Shown here one piece after another: positions 1 to 8,983 of a stretch of 64,000 bases of DNA. Source of the DNA: Microbacterium azadirachtae (lineage in GTDB: Bacteria; Actinomycetota; Actinomycetes; Actinomycetales; Microbacteriaceae); the NCBI RefSeq assembly GCF_000956505.1, contig NZ_JYIX01000039.1, positions 309,058 to 373,057 of the forward strand. Reading direction: 5' to 3'. The number at the start of each line of letters is the position of its first letter. The stretch's first letter is position 1. Both the position numbers and the translations under genes were made by a program. Under the pieces are notes generated by a model that made no database searches, was not told the DNA's origin, and was given only the letters and a program-made list of their open reading frames with translations.

Positions 1-1164
1 GCCGCGATGCTCAACGCCGGCATCACCCCGATCGTCCGCGAGTACGGCTCTCTGGGCTGCTCTGGCGACCTCGCCCCGCTCGCGCACATCGCGCTCGCCA
101 GCATGGGTGAGGGTGACGTGCGCAACGCCGCGGGCGACCTCGTCCCCGCCGCCGATGCGCTCGCCATGGCGGGCATCGCGCCGCTCGAGCTCGTGGAGAA
201 GGAGGGCCTCGCCCTCATCAACGGCACCGACGGCATGCTCGGCATGCTCGTGCTCGCCCTGCACGACCTCGAGGACCTCCTCATCACGGCCGACATCTCC
301 GCTGCGATGTCGATCGAGTCGCAGCTCGGCACCGACGCGGTCTTCGCCGCCGACCTCATGGCGCTGCGTCCGCAGATCGGCCAAGCCGTCTCCGCCTCGC
401 ACCTGCGCGGGTTCCTCGGATCCTCTCCGATGGTCGCGAGCCACAAGGGCCCCGACGACGGCCGCGTGCAGGACGCCTACTCGCTGCGCTGCTCGCCGCA
501 GGTGCATGGCGCCGCCCGTGACACCGCCTCGTACGCGACCACGATCGCCGAGCGCGAGCTCTCGAGCGTCGTGGACAACCCCGTCGTGACCAGCGACGGC
601 CGCATCGAGTCGAACGGCAACTTCCACGGCGCTCCCGTGGCCGCCGTGCTGGACTTCCTCGCGATCTCCGTCGCCGACGTCGCCTCGGTCGCCGAGCGCC
701 GCACCGACCGCGCCCTCGACCCCGCCCGCAGCCATGGCCTCCCGCCGTTCCTCGCGGACGAGGTAGGCGTCGACTCCGGCCTCATGATCGCGCAGTACGC
801 CGCGGCCGGCATCGTCTCCGAGCTCAAGCGCCTCGCGGTGCCCGCGTCGGTCGACTCCATCCCGTCCTCCGCGATGCAGGAGGATCACGTCTCGATGGGC
901 TGGGCCGCGGCCCGCAAGCTCCGCCGCGCGATCGACGGCCTCGGCCGCGTCCTCGCGATCGAGATCCTCACCGGCGCCCGCGCACTCGACCTGCGCGCGC
1001 CGCTCGAGGCCGGCCCCGCCACCGGCGCGGTCCGCGACCTCGTCCGCACCGTGGCCGGAGGCCCCGGCCCCGACCGATTCCTCAGCCCTGACATGGAGGC
1101 CGTCGCTGCGCTCGTGCAGTCCGGCCGCATCGCTGCGATTGCGAAGGAGCACGCGAATGACTGA
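1..1164 (+). CDS. hutH: Histidine ammonia-lyase, 5' end missing
   Basis: First step of histidine degradation: non-oxidative deamination of L-histidine to trans-urocanate in the cytoplasm. The reading frame is open from the first base, so the true start lies outside the window. 387 residues are visible of the roughly 510 usual, so about 120 N-terminal residues are missing. The prosthetic-group motif reads GSLGCSGDLAPL, so the MIO cofactor would form from Cys-Ser-Gly rather than the commoner Ala-Ser-Gly; actinomycete enzymes can carry this variant. The C-terminal half has the expected family text (DNPVVTSDGRIESNGNFHG, SSAMQEDHVSMG). The stop overlaps the hutU start by 8 bp, so the two are translationally coupled. 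Confidence 0.95.
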   Translation, partial: AAMLNAGITPIVREYGSLGCSGDLAPLAHIALASMGEGDVRNAAGDLVPAADALAMAGIAPLELVEKEGLALINGTDGMLGMLVLALHDLEDLLITADISAAMSIESQLGTDAVFAADLMALRPQIGQAVSASHLRGFLGSSPMVASHKGPDDGRVQDAYSLRCSPQVHGAARDTASYATTIAERELSSVVDNPVVTSDGRIESNGNFHGAPVAAVLDFLAISVADVASVAERRTDRALDPARSHGLPPFLADEVGVDSGLMIAQYAAAGIVSELKRLAVPASVDSIPSSAMQEDHVSMGWAAARKLRRAIDGLGRVLAIEILTGARALDLRAPLEAGPATGAVRDLVRTVAGGPGPDRFLSPDMEAVAALVQSGRIAAIAKEHAND

Positions 1165-2842
1165 CACCACCACCACGGGCCCGACCCTGTCGGATCCGAC
1201 CCGCTCGATCCGTGCGATCCGCGGCAATGAGCGCACCGCGAAGAGCTGGGGCGCCGAGGCGGCAAAGCGGATGCTCATGAACAACCTCGACCCCGAGGTC
1301 GCCGAGCATCCGGAGGACCTCGTCGTCTACGGCGGCACCGGCCGCGCCGCGCGCAGCTGGGAGGCGTACGACGCGATCGTGCGCACTCTCGACGAGCTCG
1401 AGCCCGATGAGACTCTGCTCGTGCAGTCCGGCAAGCCGGTCGGCGTGTTCCGCACGCACGAGTGGGCGCCGCGCGTGCTCATCGCCAACTCCAACCTCGT
1501 CGGCGACTGGGCGACGTGGCCCGAGTTCCGCAAGCTCGAGGCCGAGGGCCTGATGATGTACGGCCAGATGACGGCCGGATCCTGGATCTACATCGGATCC
1601 CAGGGCATCCTGCAGGGCACCTACGAGACGTTCGCGGCGGTCGCCCGCTCGCTCGGCAAGGACTCCCTCAAGGGCACGCTGTCTCTCACCGGCGGCGCGG
1701 GCGGCATGGGCGGTGCGCAGCCGCTCGCCGTCACCCTCAACGACGGCGCCTGCCTCATCGTGGACGTCGACGAGTCGCGCCTCGCGCGCCGGGTGGACCA
1801 CGGCTACCTGGACGTCTACTACACCGACCTCGACGAGGCCATCGCGCGCGCCGTCGCCGCCAAGGAGGCAGGCGAGGCACTGTCCGTCGGCATCGTCGGC
1901 AACGCGGCCGAGGTCTTCCCGGAGCTGTTCCGCCGCGGTGTCCCGATCGACATCGTGACGGACCAGACCAGCGCGCACGACCCGCTGGCGTACCTGCCGC
2001 TCGGCATCTCGGTGGCGGACTGGAAGGCCGAGGCCGAGCGCGATCCCGAGGAGTTCACGCGCCGCTCCCGTGAGTCCATGGCTGCGCACGTCGCCGCCAT
2101 GGTCGCGTTCCAGGACGCGGGCGCCGCGGTGTTCGACTACGGCAACTCGATCCGCGCCGAGGCGGTCCTGGGAGGCTTCGACCGCGCGTTCGAGTTCCCC
2201 GGCTTCGTCCCGGCGTACATCCGCCCGCAGTTCGAAGAGGGCCGCGGTCCCTTCCGCTGGGCAGCGCTCTCGGGCGACCCCGAGGACATCTACAAGACCG
2301 ACCGTGCGATCGCGGAGCTCTTCCCGGAGGACGCCGCCCTGCACCGCTGGCTGGAGAAGGCCAGTGAGAAGGTCCACTTCGAAGGCCTGCCCGCCCGCAT
2401 CTGCTGGCTGGGTTACAAGGAGCGCCACCTCGCCGGCCTCAAGTTCAACGAGATGGTCGCCTCCGGCGAGCTCGCGGCTCCCATCGTGATCGGCCGCGAC
2501 CACCTCGACTCCGGCTCGGTCGCCAGCCCGTACCGCGAGACCGAGGCCATGAAGGACGGATCCGACGCGATCGCCGACTGGCCGCTGCTCAACGCGCTGC
2601 TGAACACGGCCTCCGGCGCGAGCTGGGTCTCGCTGCACCACGGCGGCGGCGTCGGCATCGGCCGCTCCATCCACGCCGGTCAGGTGACCGTGGCGGACGG
2701 ATCCGCGCTGGCCGCCGAGAAGCTCGAGCGCGTGCTCACGAACGACCCCGGCACCGGCGTCATGCGTCACGTCGACGCGGGCTACGACCACGCGAAGGAC
2801 ATCGCGCGCGAGCGCGGTCTCAAGGTCCCGATGGGGCTCTGA
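1157..2842 (+). CDS. hutU: Urocanate hydratase
   Basis: Converts urocanate to 4-imidazolone-5-propionate with tightly bound NAD+ as electrophile; second step of the hut pathway. 561 residues, the normal family length. The NAD-binding glycine-rich segment LTGGAGGMGGAQPLA is near residues 176-190, the conserved Cys region ICWLGYKERH near residue 420, and the C-terminal HHGGGVGIGRS motif near residue 495. I chose the ATG at 1157 rather than the in-frame TTG at 1139, because it gives the conserved short N-terminus (MTDTTTTG) and the 8-bp overlap with hutH. hutI follows after a 194-bp gap containing a large inverted repeat. Confidence 0.96.
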   Translation: MTDTTTTGPTLSDPTRSIRAIRGNERTAKSWGAEAAKRMLMNNLDPEVAEHPEDLVVYGGTGRAARSWEAYDAIVRTLDELEPDETLLVQSGKPVGVFRTHEWAPRVLIANSNLVGDWATWPEFRKLEAEGLMMYGQMTAGSWIYIGSQGILQGTYETFAAVARSLGKDSLKGTLSLTGGAGGMGGAQPLAVTLNDGACLIVDVDESRLARRVDHGYLDVYYTDLDEAIARAVAAKEAGEALSVGIVGNAAEVFPELFRRGVPIDIVTDQTSAHDPLAYLPLGISVADWKAEAERDPEEFTRRSRESMAAHVAAMVAFQDAGAAVFDYGNSIRAEAVLGGFDRAFEFPGFVPAYIRPQFEEGRGPFRWAALSGDPEDIYKTDRAIAELFPEDAALHRWLEKASEKVHFEGLPARICWLGYKERHLAGLKFNEMVASGELAAPIVIGRDHLDSGSVASPYRETEAMKDGSDAIADWPLLNALLNTASGASWVSLHHGGGVGIGRSIHAGQVTVADGSALAAEKLERVLTNDPGTGVMRHVDAGYDHAKDIARERGLKVPMGL

Positions 2843-2927
2843 GCCGGGCTCGGACACAGACGGCGTCCCGCTCTGCGCACCTCGTCGGGGGATGGGGGAA
2901 CGCAGGGCGGGGCGCGACCACCCACCG

Positions 2928-3000
2928 TGTCCCACTTTTGGCCGGCCGATGTCCCGGTTCTGGCTCCTCAGAAGCCGGATCCGGAGCCGAAAGTGGGACA
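2928..3000. repeat. Inverted repeat between hutU and hutI
   Basis: The arms at 2928-2942 (TGTCCCACTTTTGGC) and 2986-3000 (GCCGAAAGTGGGACA) match at 14 of 15 positions. They enclose about 43 bp that itself has a smaller hairpin (GGCTCC at 2962-2967 with GGAGCC at 2983-2988). It lies about 37 bp before the hutI start. It could act as an operator, an attenuating stem-loop or a REP-like element. There is no T-tract, so a simple intrinsic terminator is unlikely. Confidence 0.7.
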
Positions 3001-3036
3001 TGATCGAGCAGTGGCGACACCAATCGCGGAGGACAC

Positions 3037-4218
3037 ATGCGGATCCTGATCACGAACATCGGCGAACTCACGACGAACGCCCCGGTCCCTGAGCATGTCG
3101 AAGCGGGCGACGACCCCTGCGGCACCCTCCACGACGCCGCCGTGCTCATCGACGGGGACCGGATCGCATGGGTCGGCCCGGCAGCGGACGCGCCGGACGC
3201 CGAGGAGACGATCGACGCCGAGGGGCGTGCGGTGATCCCCGGTTTCGTGGACAGCCACAGCCACCTCGTCTTCGGCGGCGACCGCGCCGCGGAGTTCGAG
3301 GCACGGATGCAGGGCCAGAAGTATGCCGCCGGCGGCATCCGTTCCACGGTCGCCGCGACCAGGGCCGCGACCGACGACGAACTGCGGATCCGCCTGCGCG
3401 GATTCCTGGACGAGATGCTCGCGCAGGGCACCACGACCGTGGAGATCAAGAGCGGCTACGGTCTCGACGTCGCGACCGAGGAGCGCCTGGTGCGCCTTGC
3501 GGCCGAAGTCACCCCCGAGGTCACCTTCCTGGGCGCGCACGTCGTGCCGGCCGAGTACGCCGATCGCGGCGACGACTACGTCGCGCTCGTGACAGGCGAG
3601 ATGCTCGATGCCTGCGCTCCGCATGCCAAGTGGATCGACGTGTTCTGCGAGACCGGGGCGTTCACCGTGCCCCAGTCGCGTCGCGTGCTCGAGGCCGGCA
3701 TCGCCCGCGGGCTGCAGCCGCGCGTGCACGCGAGCCAGCTCGGCCCCGGAGAGGGCGTGCAGCTGGCCGTCGAACTCGGTGCCGCCTCGATCGATCACGG
3801 CACCTACCTCACCGAGGACGACGTGACCGCGCTCGCCGGGTCCGAGACCGTGCTCACGCTGCTGCCCGGCGTCGAGTTCTCCACCCGGCAGCCCTATCCC
3901 GACGCCCGCCGGCTCATCGACGCCGGCGTGACCGTGGCGATCGCGTGCGACACGAACCCGGGTTCGAGCTTCACCTCGTCGATGCCGTTCTGCATCGCGG
4001 TCGCCGTGCGCGACATGCGGATGACGGTCGCCGAGGCGATCCACGCGGCGACGGCCGGGGGAGCGGCGGCCCTGCGCCGCACCGACATCGGCCGCATCGC
4101 CCCGGGCCTGCGCGCCGACCTGGTGCTGCTGAAGAGCCCGAGCCGCGTGCACCTGGCCTACCGTCCCGGCGTGCCGCTCGTGGACGCCGTGTGGAAGGAC
4201 GGCGTGCGCGCGGTCTGA
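3037..4218 (+). CDS. hutI: Imidazolonepropionase
   Basis: Hydrolyses 4-imidazolone-5-propionate to N-formimino-L-glutamate; third step of histidine degradation. 393 residues, an amidohydrolase-superfamily TIM barrel of typical length. The metal-binding HxH is in VDSHSHLVFGG (His74 and His76), with a further His in LGAHVVP (about residue 168), another in RVHASQLGPGEG (about 231) and Asp in ACDTNPGSS (about 306). The ATG at 3037 follows GGAGG-like sequence (gcggagga). The stop codon touches the stem-loop at 4217-4259, which probably ends the hutHUI transcript. hutG, the next step, lies 8 kb away on the other strand. Confidence 0.95.
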   Translation: MRILITNIGELTTNAPVPEHVEAGDDPCGTLHDAAVLIDGDRIAWVGPAADAPDAEETIDAEGRAVIPGFVDSHSHLVFGGDRAAEFEARMQGQKYAAGGIRSTVAATRAATDDELRIRLRGFLDEMLAQGTTTVEIKSGYGLDVATEERLVRLAAEVTPEVTFLGAHVVPAEYADRGDDYVALVTGEMLDACAPHAKWIDVFCETGAFTVPQSRRVLEAGIARGLQPRVHASQLGPGEGVQLAVELGAASIDHGTYLTEDDVTALAGSETVLTLLPGVEFSTRQPYPDARRLIDAGVTVAIACDTNPGSSFTSSMPFCIAVAVRDMRMTVAEAIHAATAGGAAALRRTDIGRIAPGLRADLVLLKSPSRVHLAYRPGVPLVDAVWKDGVRAV

Positions 4219-4259
4219 GACGAAACGCGGTTTCCCGAAGGATCACCGCGTTTCGTCTC
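4217..4259. terminator. Stem-loop after hutI, member of a dispersed repeat family
   Basis: A perfect 14-bp inverted repeat (GAGACGAAACGCGG at 4217-4230, complement at 4246-4259) with a 15-nt loop begins in the hutI stop codon. It is followed by a second short palindrome (CTCCGGCTGCGCCGG). The core CGCGTTTCGTCTCGCTC at 4247-4263 recurs exactly at 33157-33173 and, inverted, at 25774-25790. Its position between a + and a - gene suits a bidirectional terminator, although there is no T-run. Confidence 0.65.
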
Positions 4260-4305
4260 GCTCCGGCTGCGCCGGCGCTCGCTCAACGAGCCCGGGGATG
4301 CGGTC

Positions 4306-6168
4306 TCAGCCCAGCGCGTCGGCGCAGACCACGGCGGCCGCCGCCGACCAGGCCTGCGGGCGGCACGATGCGGGATACGGCACGGGGGTGACGCCAGGGG
4401 TGCGGGCGTCGCCGGCGTGCAGCTCCGGCATCCGGTAGTCGAAGCCCTCTGCGGCGTCCACGAGCTGACGGGCGACCGCGGCCGCCTCGTCGCGGAGACC
4501 AGCGCGGAGCATCCCGTGCACGGCGACCGCGGTGTCGTGCGCCCAGACGCTGCCGCCGTGGTAGCTGAGCGGCCAGAATCCCGCCGCCCCCGACGACATC
4601 GTGCGGATCCCGAAGCCGCTCGACATCGAGTCGCCGAGCAGGAGGTCCGCGCATGCGTGCTCCTCCTCGGGATCCAGCAGCCCCGTGCCGATCAGGTGGC
4701 CGATGTTGCTCGTGAGGGTGTCGACCGCGGCGCCGTGCGCATCGAGTGCGATCGCCGGGTAGCGCCCCTCGGGCGTCGTCACCCAGTAGGAGGCGCGGAA
4801 CCGGGCGCGCAGGTCCGCGGCCCAGGTGCGCAGCGCGTCGCCGCCGTCCTCGCCCAGGGCATCGAGCAGATCGGCGCCCCGCACTGCGGCCTCGTAGGCG
4901 TAGGCCTGCACCTCACTGAGCGCGATCGGGCCCTCGGCGAGCCGGCCGTTGCGCCACTGGATCGAATCGCCGGAGTCCTTCCAGCCCTGGTTCGCGAGGC
5001 CGTGTCCTGTCTCGTCGACATAGTCGATGAATCCGGATCCGCTCGCGTCGCCGTGCTCGGTCATCCAGCCCAGCGCCGCGCGCAGGCTCGGCAGCAGGTC
5101 GCGCACCTCGGCCTCTGGCATGCCCGCGTCGCGCGCGTCGGCGAGCAGGCACACCCAGAGCGGGGTGGCGTCGACCGTGCCGTAGTACAGCGGGGGGAGG
5201 TGCACGCCCTCGTTCGGCAGCGACAGTGCGCCGCTGCGCAGCTCGTGCGGGATCTTGCCGGGGGCCTCGGCGGTGGCCGGATCCTTCTTCGTGCCCTGCA
5301 GACGGGCGAGGACCCGCAGCGTGGACGCGGCGATCGCCGGATCCTGGCTCAGCGCGAGTCGCGCGGCCCAGATCGAGTCGCGGCCGAACAGCGTGAAGAA
5401 CCAGGGTGCGCCCGCGGCGTAGAACGCGTCGTCCGGGTGCGCCGGCAGGGCGAGGCGCAGCGCGGCGAGGTCGCCGGCGGCGCGGTCCAGCCAGCGGTGC
5501 AGGCGCGGATCGCTCGTCGAGGGAACCGCGGCCCTGGCCTCCGTCGCCGGCGCCGTCACCACGAGGGCCGCGTCCTCGAGCGACAGAGCGAAGGAGAACT
5601 CGACCGCCGCACGCGGCGCGAGCACGGTCGTCCAGCGGATCGCGATCGCCGCTCCCTCGACCCCGATCGTCGCGCCCGGAGCCGTCAGCGCGAACGATGC
5701 CGAGCCCGAGGACGCGCGTTCTCCGTCCCAGCCCCAGGCCCCGTCGTCGGGGAGCCCCGCTTTGACGCGCTGCAGCGGCTCGAAGTCGGGCACGAGCGTC
5801 ACGGTCAGCGCGACGGGAACGGGCACCTCGCGGTGCGAGGAGACCACGATCCGCTCGACGACCTCGCCGGCGCGCACCGTGCGCGTGCGGTCGAGCCGCA
5901 CCTTCGGGTCGGGCTGGTCGTCGTCGATGCCGCGCAGCACGGCCGCGAAGACGGCCTGCTGGGGGGCGGGGGAGGAGCCGGCGATCGTCTCGATCGCCGT
6001 GCCCTCGACGGCGATGGTCAGCGCGCGCACGTGCCGCACGTCGCCGTGATAGACGCCGTGGATCGGCGCGGACCCCATATCTCCGGTCTCGTCCGACCAC
6101 ACCTGGGTCGGCGCCTGGAGGGCGATCACGGCGTCGTTCAGGAGGGGCTGCAGCGGGGTGTCGGTCAT
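4306..6168 (-). CDS. Amylo-alpha-1,6-glucosidase / glycogen-debranching-like protein
   Basis: Likely glycoside hydrolase of the bacterial glycogen-debranching family: an N-terminal GDE_N_bis-type beta domain (about residues 15-210, including GVYHGDVRHVRALT) and a C-terminal (alpha/alpha)6 barrel (about 230-610). Visible barrel motifs include FFTLFGRDSIWAAR, RSGALSLPNEGVHLP, GHGLANQGWKDSGDS and FWPLSYHGGSVWAHD, with Asp and Glu residues expected for catalysis. 620 residues with no signal peptide, so cytoplasmic. It is the last gene of the sugar-import operon (52 bp after the S51 peptidase), suggesting it hydrolyses the imported oligosaccharide. Substrate cannot be read from sequence. Confidence 0.85.
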   Translation of the reverse strand: MTDTPLQPLLNDAVIALQAPTQVWSDETGDMGSAPIHGVYHGDVRHVRALTIAVEGTAIETIAGSSPAPQQAVFAAVLRGIDDDQPDPKVRLDRTRTVRAGEVVERIVVSSHREVPVPVALTVTLVPDFEPLQRVKAGLPDDGAWGWDGERASSGSASFALTAPGATIGVEGAAIAIRWTTVLAPRAAVEFSFALSLEDAALVVTAPATEARAAVPSTSDPRLHRWLDRAAGDLAALRLALPAHPDDAFYAAGAPWFFTLFGRDSIWAARLALSQDPAIAASTLRVLARLQGTKKDPATAEAPGKIPHELRSGALSLPNEGVHLPPLYYGTVDATPLWVCLLADARDAGMPEAEVRDLLPSLRAALGWMTEHGDASGSGFIDYVDETGHGLANQGWKDSGDSIQWRNGRLAEGPIALSEVQAYAYEAAVRGADLLDALGEDGGDALRTWAADLRARFRASYWVTTPEGRYPAIALDAHGAAVDTLTSNIGHLIGTGLLDPEEEHACADLLLGDSMSSGFGIRTMSSGAAGFWPLSYHGGSVWAHDTAVAVHGMLRAGLRDEAAAVARQLVDAAEGFDYRMPELHAGDARTPGVTPVPYPASCRPQAWSAAAAVVCADALG

Positions 6169-6220
6169 GGGGCTCCTTCGTGAGGGGCGATGCGCGGGCG
6201 GTCGGCCCGACGGGCGGTGT

Positions 6221-6970
6221 TCAGGACAGTGAGAGGGAGGGAAGGACGTGGGCGGGAAGGACGCGGGCGGGCAGGCGCTCCTCGACGCCGTCGGCCGAGA
6301 CGGACCAGGCGCCCGCGCCGGGGCGCTCGGCCACGACCTCGACGAGCGCGGTGCCGCGGTAGAGCAGGCCGGCGCCCTCCTCGACGCCGTACCCGGGCGG
6401 GATCCGGCCCGCCGCGATGGCGTCGCGGAAGGCCGGCCGCCGGGTCGGCTGCGAGTCGTGGTGGGGGCTGAAGGATCCGGGCAGGAGGCCGAGGCCGTCG
6501 GCGACCACCTGCGCGTCGGGGCCGAACGACGTGGTCGTGCCGCCGCTGTGCCAGCACAGTCCGCCGGCGGATCCGCCCGCGAGCACGACGCCGGCCTTCC
6601 ACGCCTGCCGCAGCAGATCGTCGAGCCCGTGCGCGCGCCAGAGGGCGAGCAGGTTCACGACGCTGCCGCCGCTCACCCAGATCACGTCGCGGCTGAGCAC
6701 ATGCTCGGCGAGGCGCTCGTGGTTCGGGTGCGGGAACAGCCGGATGTGGCTGCCCTCGACGCCGGCCGCGCGCGCCGCCTCAAGCTCCGCGCCCTCGACG
6801 AACCGCGGATCGCCTCCGGCGGTGTTCACGTGCGCGACCCGTGGTGTGCGTCCCGCGACGCCGGCGAGCTCGATCGCGAAGTGCAGCAGGGGCCCGTAGG
6901 CGGTGTCCTGCCACCCTCCGTCGACCATGCCTCCGCAGGTGGCGAGGATCGTAGGCTCCTGGGCCGTCAC
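6221..6970 (-). CDS. Peptidase E / S51-family (type 1 glutamine amidotransferase-like) protein
   Basis: 249-residue member of the S51 peptidase fold (peptidase E/cyanophycinase class). The nucleophile elbow GGSAGGLCW contains the expected Ser, HHDSQPTRRP the conserved His, and ILATCGGMVDGG forms the N-terminal strand-loop. Dipeptidase E cleaves Asp-X peptides, but the specificity here is unknown. It starts with GTG at 6970, overlapping the permease stop by 4 bp (GTGA), so it is co-translated with a sugar ABC permease. A peptidase is an odd partner in that operon: it may be a hitch-hiker, or the fold may act on a sugar-linked amide. Confidence 0.8.
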   Translation of the reverse strand: MTAQEPTILATCGGMVDGGWQDTAYGPLLHFAIELAGVAGRTPRVAHVNTAGGDPRFVEGAELEAARAAGVEGSHIRLFPHPNHERLAEHVLSRDVIWVSGGSVVNLLALWRAHGLDDLLRQAWKAGVVLAGGSAGGLCWHSGGTTTSFGPDAQVVADGLGLLPGSFSPHHDSQPTRRPAFRDAIAAGRIPPGYGVEEGAGLLYRGTALVEVVAERPGAGAWSVSADGVEERLPARVLPAHVLPSLSLS

Positions 6971-7845
6971 TCCTTCACCGCCCCGTCGCTCGAGTTCATG
7001 ATCCGCTTCTGGAAGAGGAAGAACATCACGGCCACCGGGATCGTCATGATGATCGCCGCGGCGAGCTTGAGCGGGTACTGACGGCCCTGACTGAGCTGTC
7101 CGTTCGCGAGCTGCGCCACGCCCTTCGTGAGGGTCGTGAGCTCGGGCGACTGCGTCGACACGATGAAGTGCCCCAGCTCGTTCCAGGATCCCTGGAAGGA
7201 CAGGATCACGATCGTGATCAGCGCAGGACGAGCCATCGGCAGCACGACGGACCAGAACACGCGGAAGGTGCCGGCGCCGTCGATCCGCGCCTGCTCCTCG
7301 ACCGATGCCGGGATCGACTCGAAGAAGTTCTTCATGATGAACACCCCGGCGGCGTCGACGAGGAGCGGCAGGATCATGCCCGCGTAGGAGTCGTACATGC
7401 CGAGGGTGTTGATCACCAGGAACTTCGGGATCAGCAGCACGACGGCAGGAACGCTCATCACGGCGATGAGTCCGGCGAACACGGCGTTCCGTCCACGGAA
7501 GCGGAGACGCGCGAGCGCGTAGCCCGCGAGCGAGTTGAAGAACACCCGGCCCGCCGTCACCACGATGGTCACGATCACCGAGTTCTTGAACCAGGTGGGG
7601 AAGTCGCTGCGCAGGAACAGCTGCGTGTACGCCTCCGTCGTGAAGGTCTGCGGCACCAGCGTGAGCGGGCTCGCCGCCGCGTCCGGATCTGTCTTGAAGC
7701 TCGTGGCGACCTGGATCAGGAACGGGTAGATGTACACGAGTGCGAGAGCGATGAGCAGCGCGTACAGGATGGAGGTGGAGGCGATCCGCACCGTGCTGCG
7801 GCGCTTGCGGCGCGCGACGAACGGGGCGGGAGCGGTGGCGGTCAT
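6967..7845 (-). CDS. Carbohydrate ABC transporter permease (MalG/MsmG type)
   Basis: 292-residue inner-membrane permease with about six hydrophobic segments. The first starts near residue 24 (TSILYALLIALALVYIYPFL). The cytoplasmic EAA loop, which docks the ATPase, is visible as EEQARIDGAGTFRVFWSVVLP. TSFKTDPDA after the first helix is typical of the MalG/MsmG branch. Its ATG overlaps the upstream permease stop (ATGA at 7842-7845). No ATPase gene lies in this operon, so a shared MsmK/UgpC-type ATPase encoded elsewhere probably energises it. Confidence 0.92.
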   Translation of the reverse strand: MTATAPAPFVARRKRRSTVRIASTSILYALLIALALVYIYPFLIQVATSFKTDPDAAASPLTLVPQTFTTEAYTQLFLRSDFPTWFKNSVIVTIVVTAGRVFFNSLAGYALARLRFRGRNAVFAGLIAVMSVPAVVLLIPKFLVINTLGMYDSYAGMILPLLVDAAGVFIMKNFFESIPASVEEQARIDGAGTFRVFWSVVLPMARPALITIVILSFQGSWNELGHFIVSTQSPELTTLTKGVAQLANGQLSQGRQYPLKLAAAIIMTIPVAVMFFLFQKRIMNSSDGAVKE

Positions 7846-8981
7846 CGCGGGGCTCCTTCGCTCGCGGCGGGCGCCCTGTCGGGGGACGCCGCGCGGGCGG
7901 CGGCACGCTCGGCCGCCTCCAGGTACGGCCGGTTTCGGCGGCGCGAGACGGCGCGCTCGCGCAGCACCCAGCGCTGCACCAGCGTGAAGACCATGATGAT
8001 CACGAACAGGATGAATGCGATCGCGGCGCCCTGGCCCCATTCCTGGTTGAGGAACGAGGACTGGTACGACTGGTACGCGGGCGTGATGGTGGTCTTGGCG
8101 GGCTGACCCCTGGTGCCGGTGTAGATCTGGTCGAAGATCTGCCAGCAGCCGATGAGGCCCAGCGTGAGCACGGTGAACAGGGTCGGCCGCAGCTGCGGCA
8201 GGGTGACCCGCCAGAACCGCTGCCAGCCGTTCGCGCCGTCCATCATCGCCGCTTCCTGCACCTCGCCCGAGATGTTCTGCAGCGCGGCGAGGAAGAGCAG
8301 CATGAATGTGCCGCTCGTGGTGAAGATCGCCATGATGATGTAGACGCACATCGCGACGCTGGGGCCGCCGATCCAGTCCCAGAACGAGACGCCGAGGAAG
8401 CTTCCCTGCGTGAGCGCCGCAGGCCCGCTCGTGACACCGAAGTGCAGGATCCCGGACGGGTCGTTGAGCCAGTTCGGCCCGTTGATCCCGAGCCATCCGA
8501 GCGCCGCGTTGACCGCGCCGGTCGTGGAGAACAGGAACAGGAACAGGACGGTGATCGCGACGGAGCTGGTCACCGAGGGGAAGTAGAACGCCGTGCGGAA
8601 GAAGCCGCGCCCCTTGAGGATCTGCCGGTTCACGAGCACCGCGAGGAACAGGCTCAGCGCGGTCTGGCTGGGGACCACGAGGATCACGTACCAGGCGTTG
8701 TTCTTCAGGCTCATGCCGAAGTCGGCCTCGGCGAGTCCGCCGCCGAGCAGCAGTGCGGCGTAGTTCTTCAGGCCGACGAACGAGACGCCGCCGGAGAAGG
8801 GCGAGCCCCGCCCGCCCCAGTCGCTCACGCTCACCCAGAGCGCCATGAGGACCGGGACGACCAGGAACAGGCCGAGCAGGATCAGCATCGGGGCGGTGAA
8901 GAGCCACCCCGACGCGGTCTCACCGCGCCGCAGACCCTGGTGGCCCGCGGGGCGACGAGACCGCACGGTGGAGGAGGCCAT
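7842..8981 (-). CDS. Carbohydrate ABC transporter permease (MalF/MsmF type)
   Basis: 379-residue permease, the MalF-like partner. The N-terminal membrane segment is at about residues 25-50 (GWLFTAPMLILLGLFLVVPV), with further hydrophobic stretches around the FYFPSVTSSVAITVLF region. The EAA motif is EVQEAAMMDGANGWQRFW. The basic, proline-rich last 40 residues are longer than usual. The ATG at 8981 is chosen because MASSTVRSRRP precedes the first helix directly and sits 2 bp from the binding-protein stop (8984), consistent with one transcript from 10243 leftward. Confidence 0.92.
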   Translation of the reverse strand: MASSTVRSRRPAGHQGLRRGETASGWLFTAPMLILLGLFLVVPVLMALWVSVSDWGGRGSPFSGGVSFVGLKNYAALLLGGGLAEADFGMSLKNNAWYVILVVPSQTALSLFLAVLVNRQILKGRGFFRTAFYFPSVTSSVAITVLFLFLFSTTGAVNAALGWLGINGPNWLNDPSGILHFGVTSGPAALTQGSFLGVSFWDWIGGPSVAMCVYIIMAIFTTSGTFMLLFLAALQNISGEVQEAAMMDGANGWQRFWRVTLPQLRPTLFTVLTLGLIGCWQIFDQIYTGTRGQPAKTTITPAYQSYQSSFLNQEWGQGAAIAFILFVIIMVFTLVQRWVLRERAVSRRRNRPYLEAAERAAARAASPDRAPAASEGAPR

Positions 8982-8983
8982 GA

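Noticed and set aside
1082..3001. 639-codon open frame on the minus strand opposite hutU
   Set aside because: It mirrors hutU in a high-GC gene, has an R/D/V-rich composition with no family motif, and overlaps an unmistakable gene.
4417..6183. 588-codon plus-strand frame over the debranching-like gene
   Set aside because: Arg/His/Gly-rich translation with no domain; opposite an intact family member.
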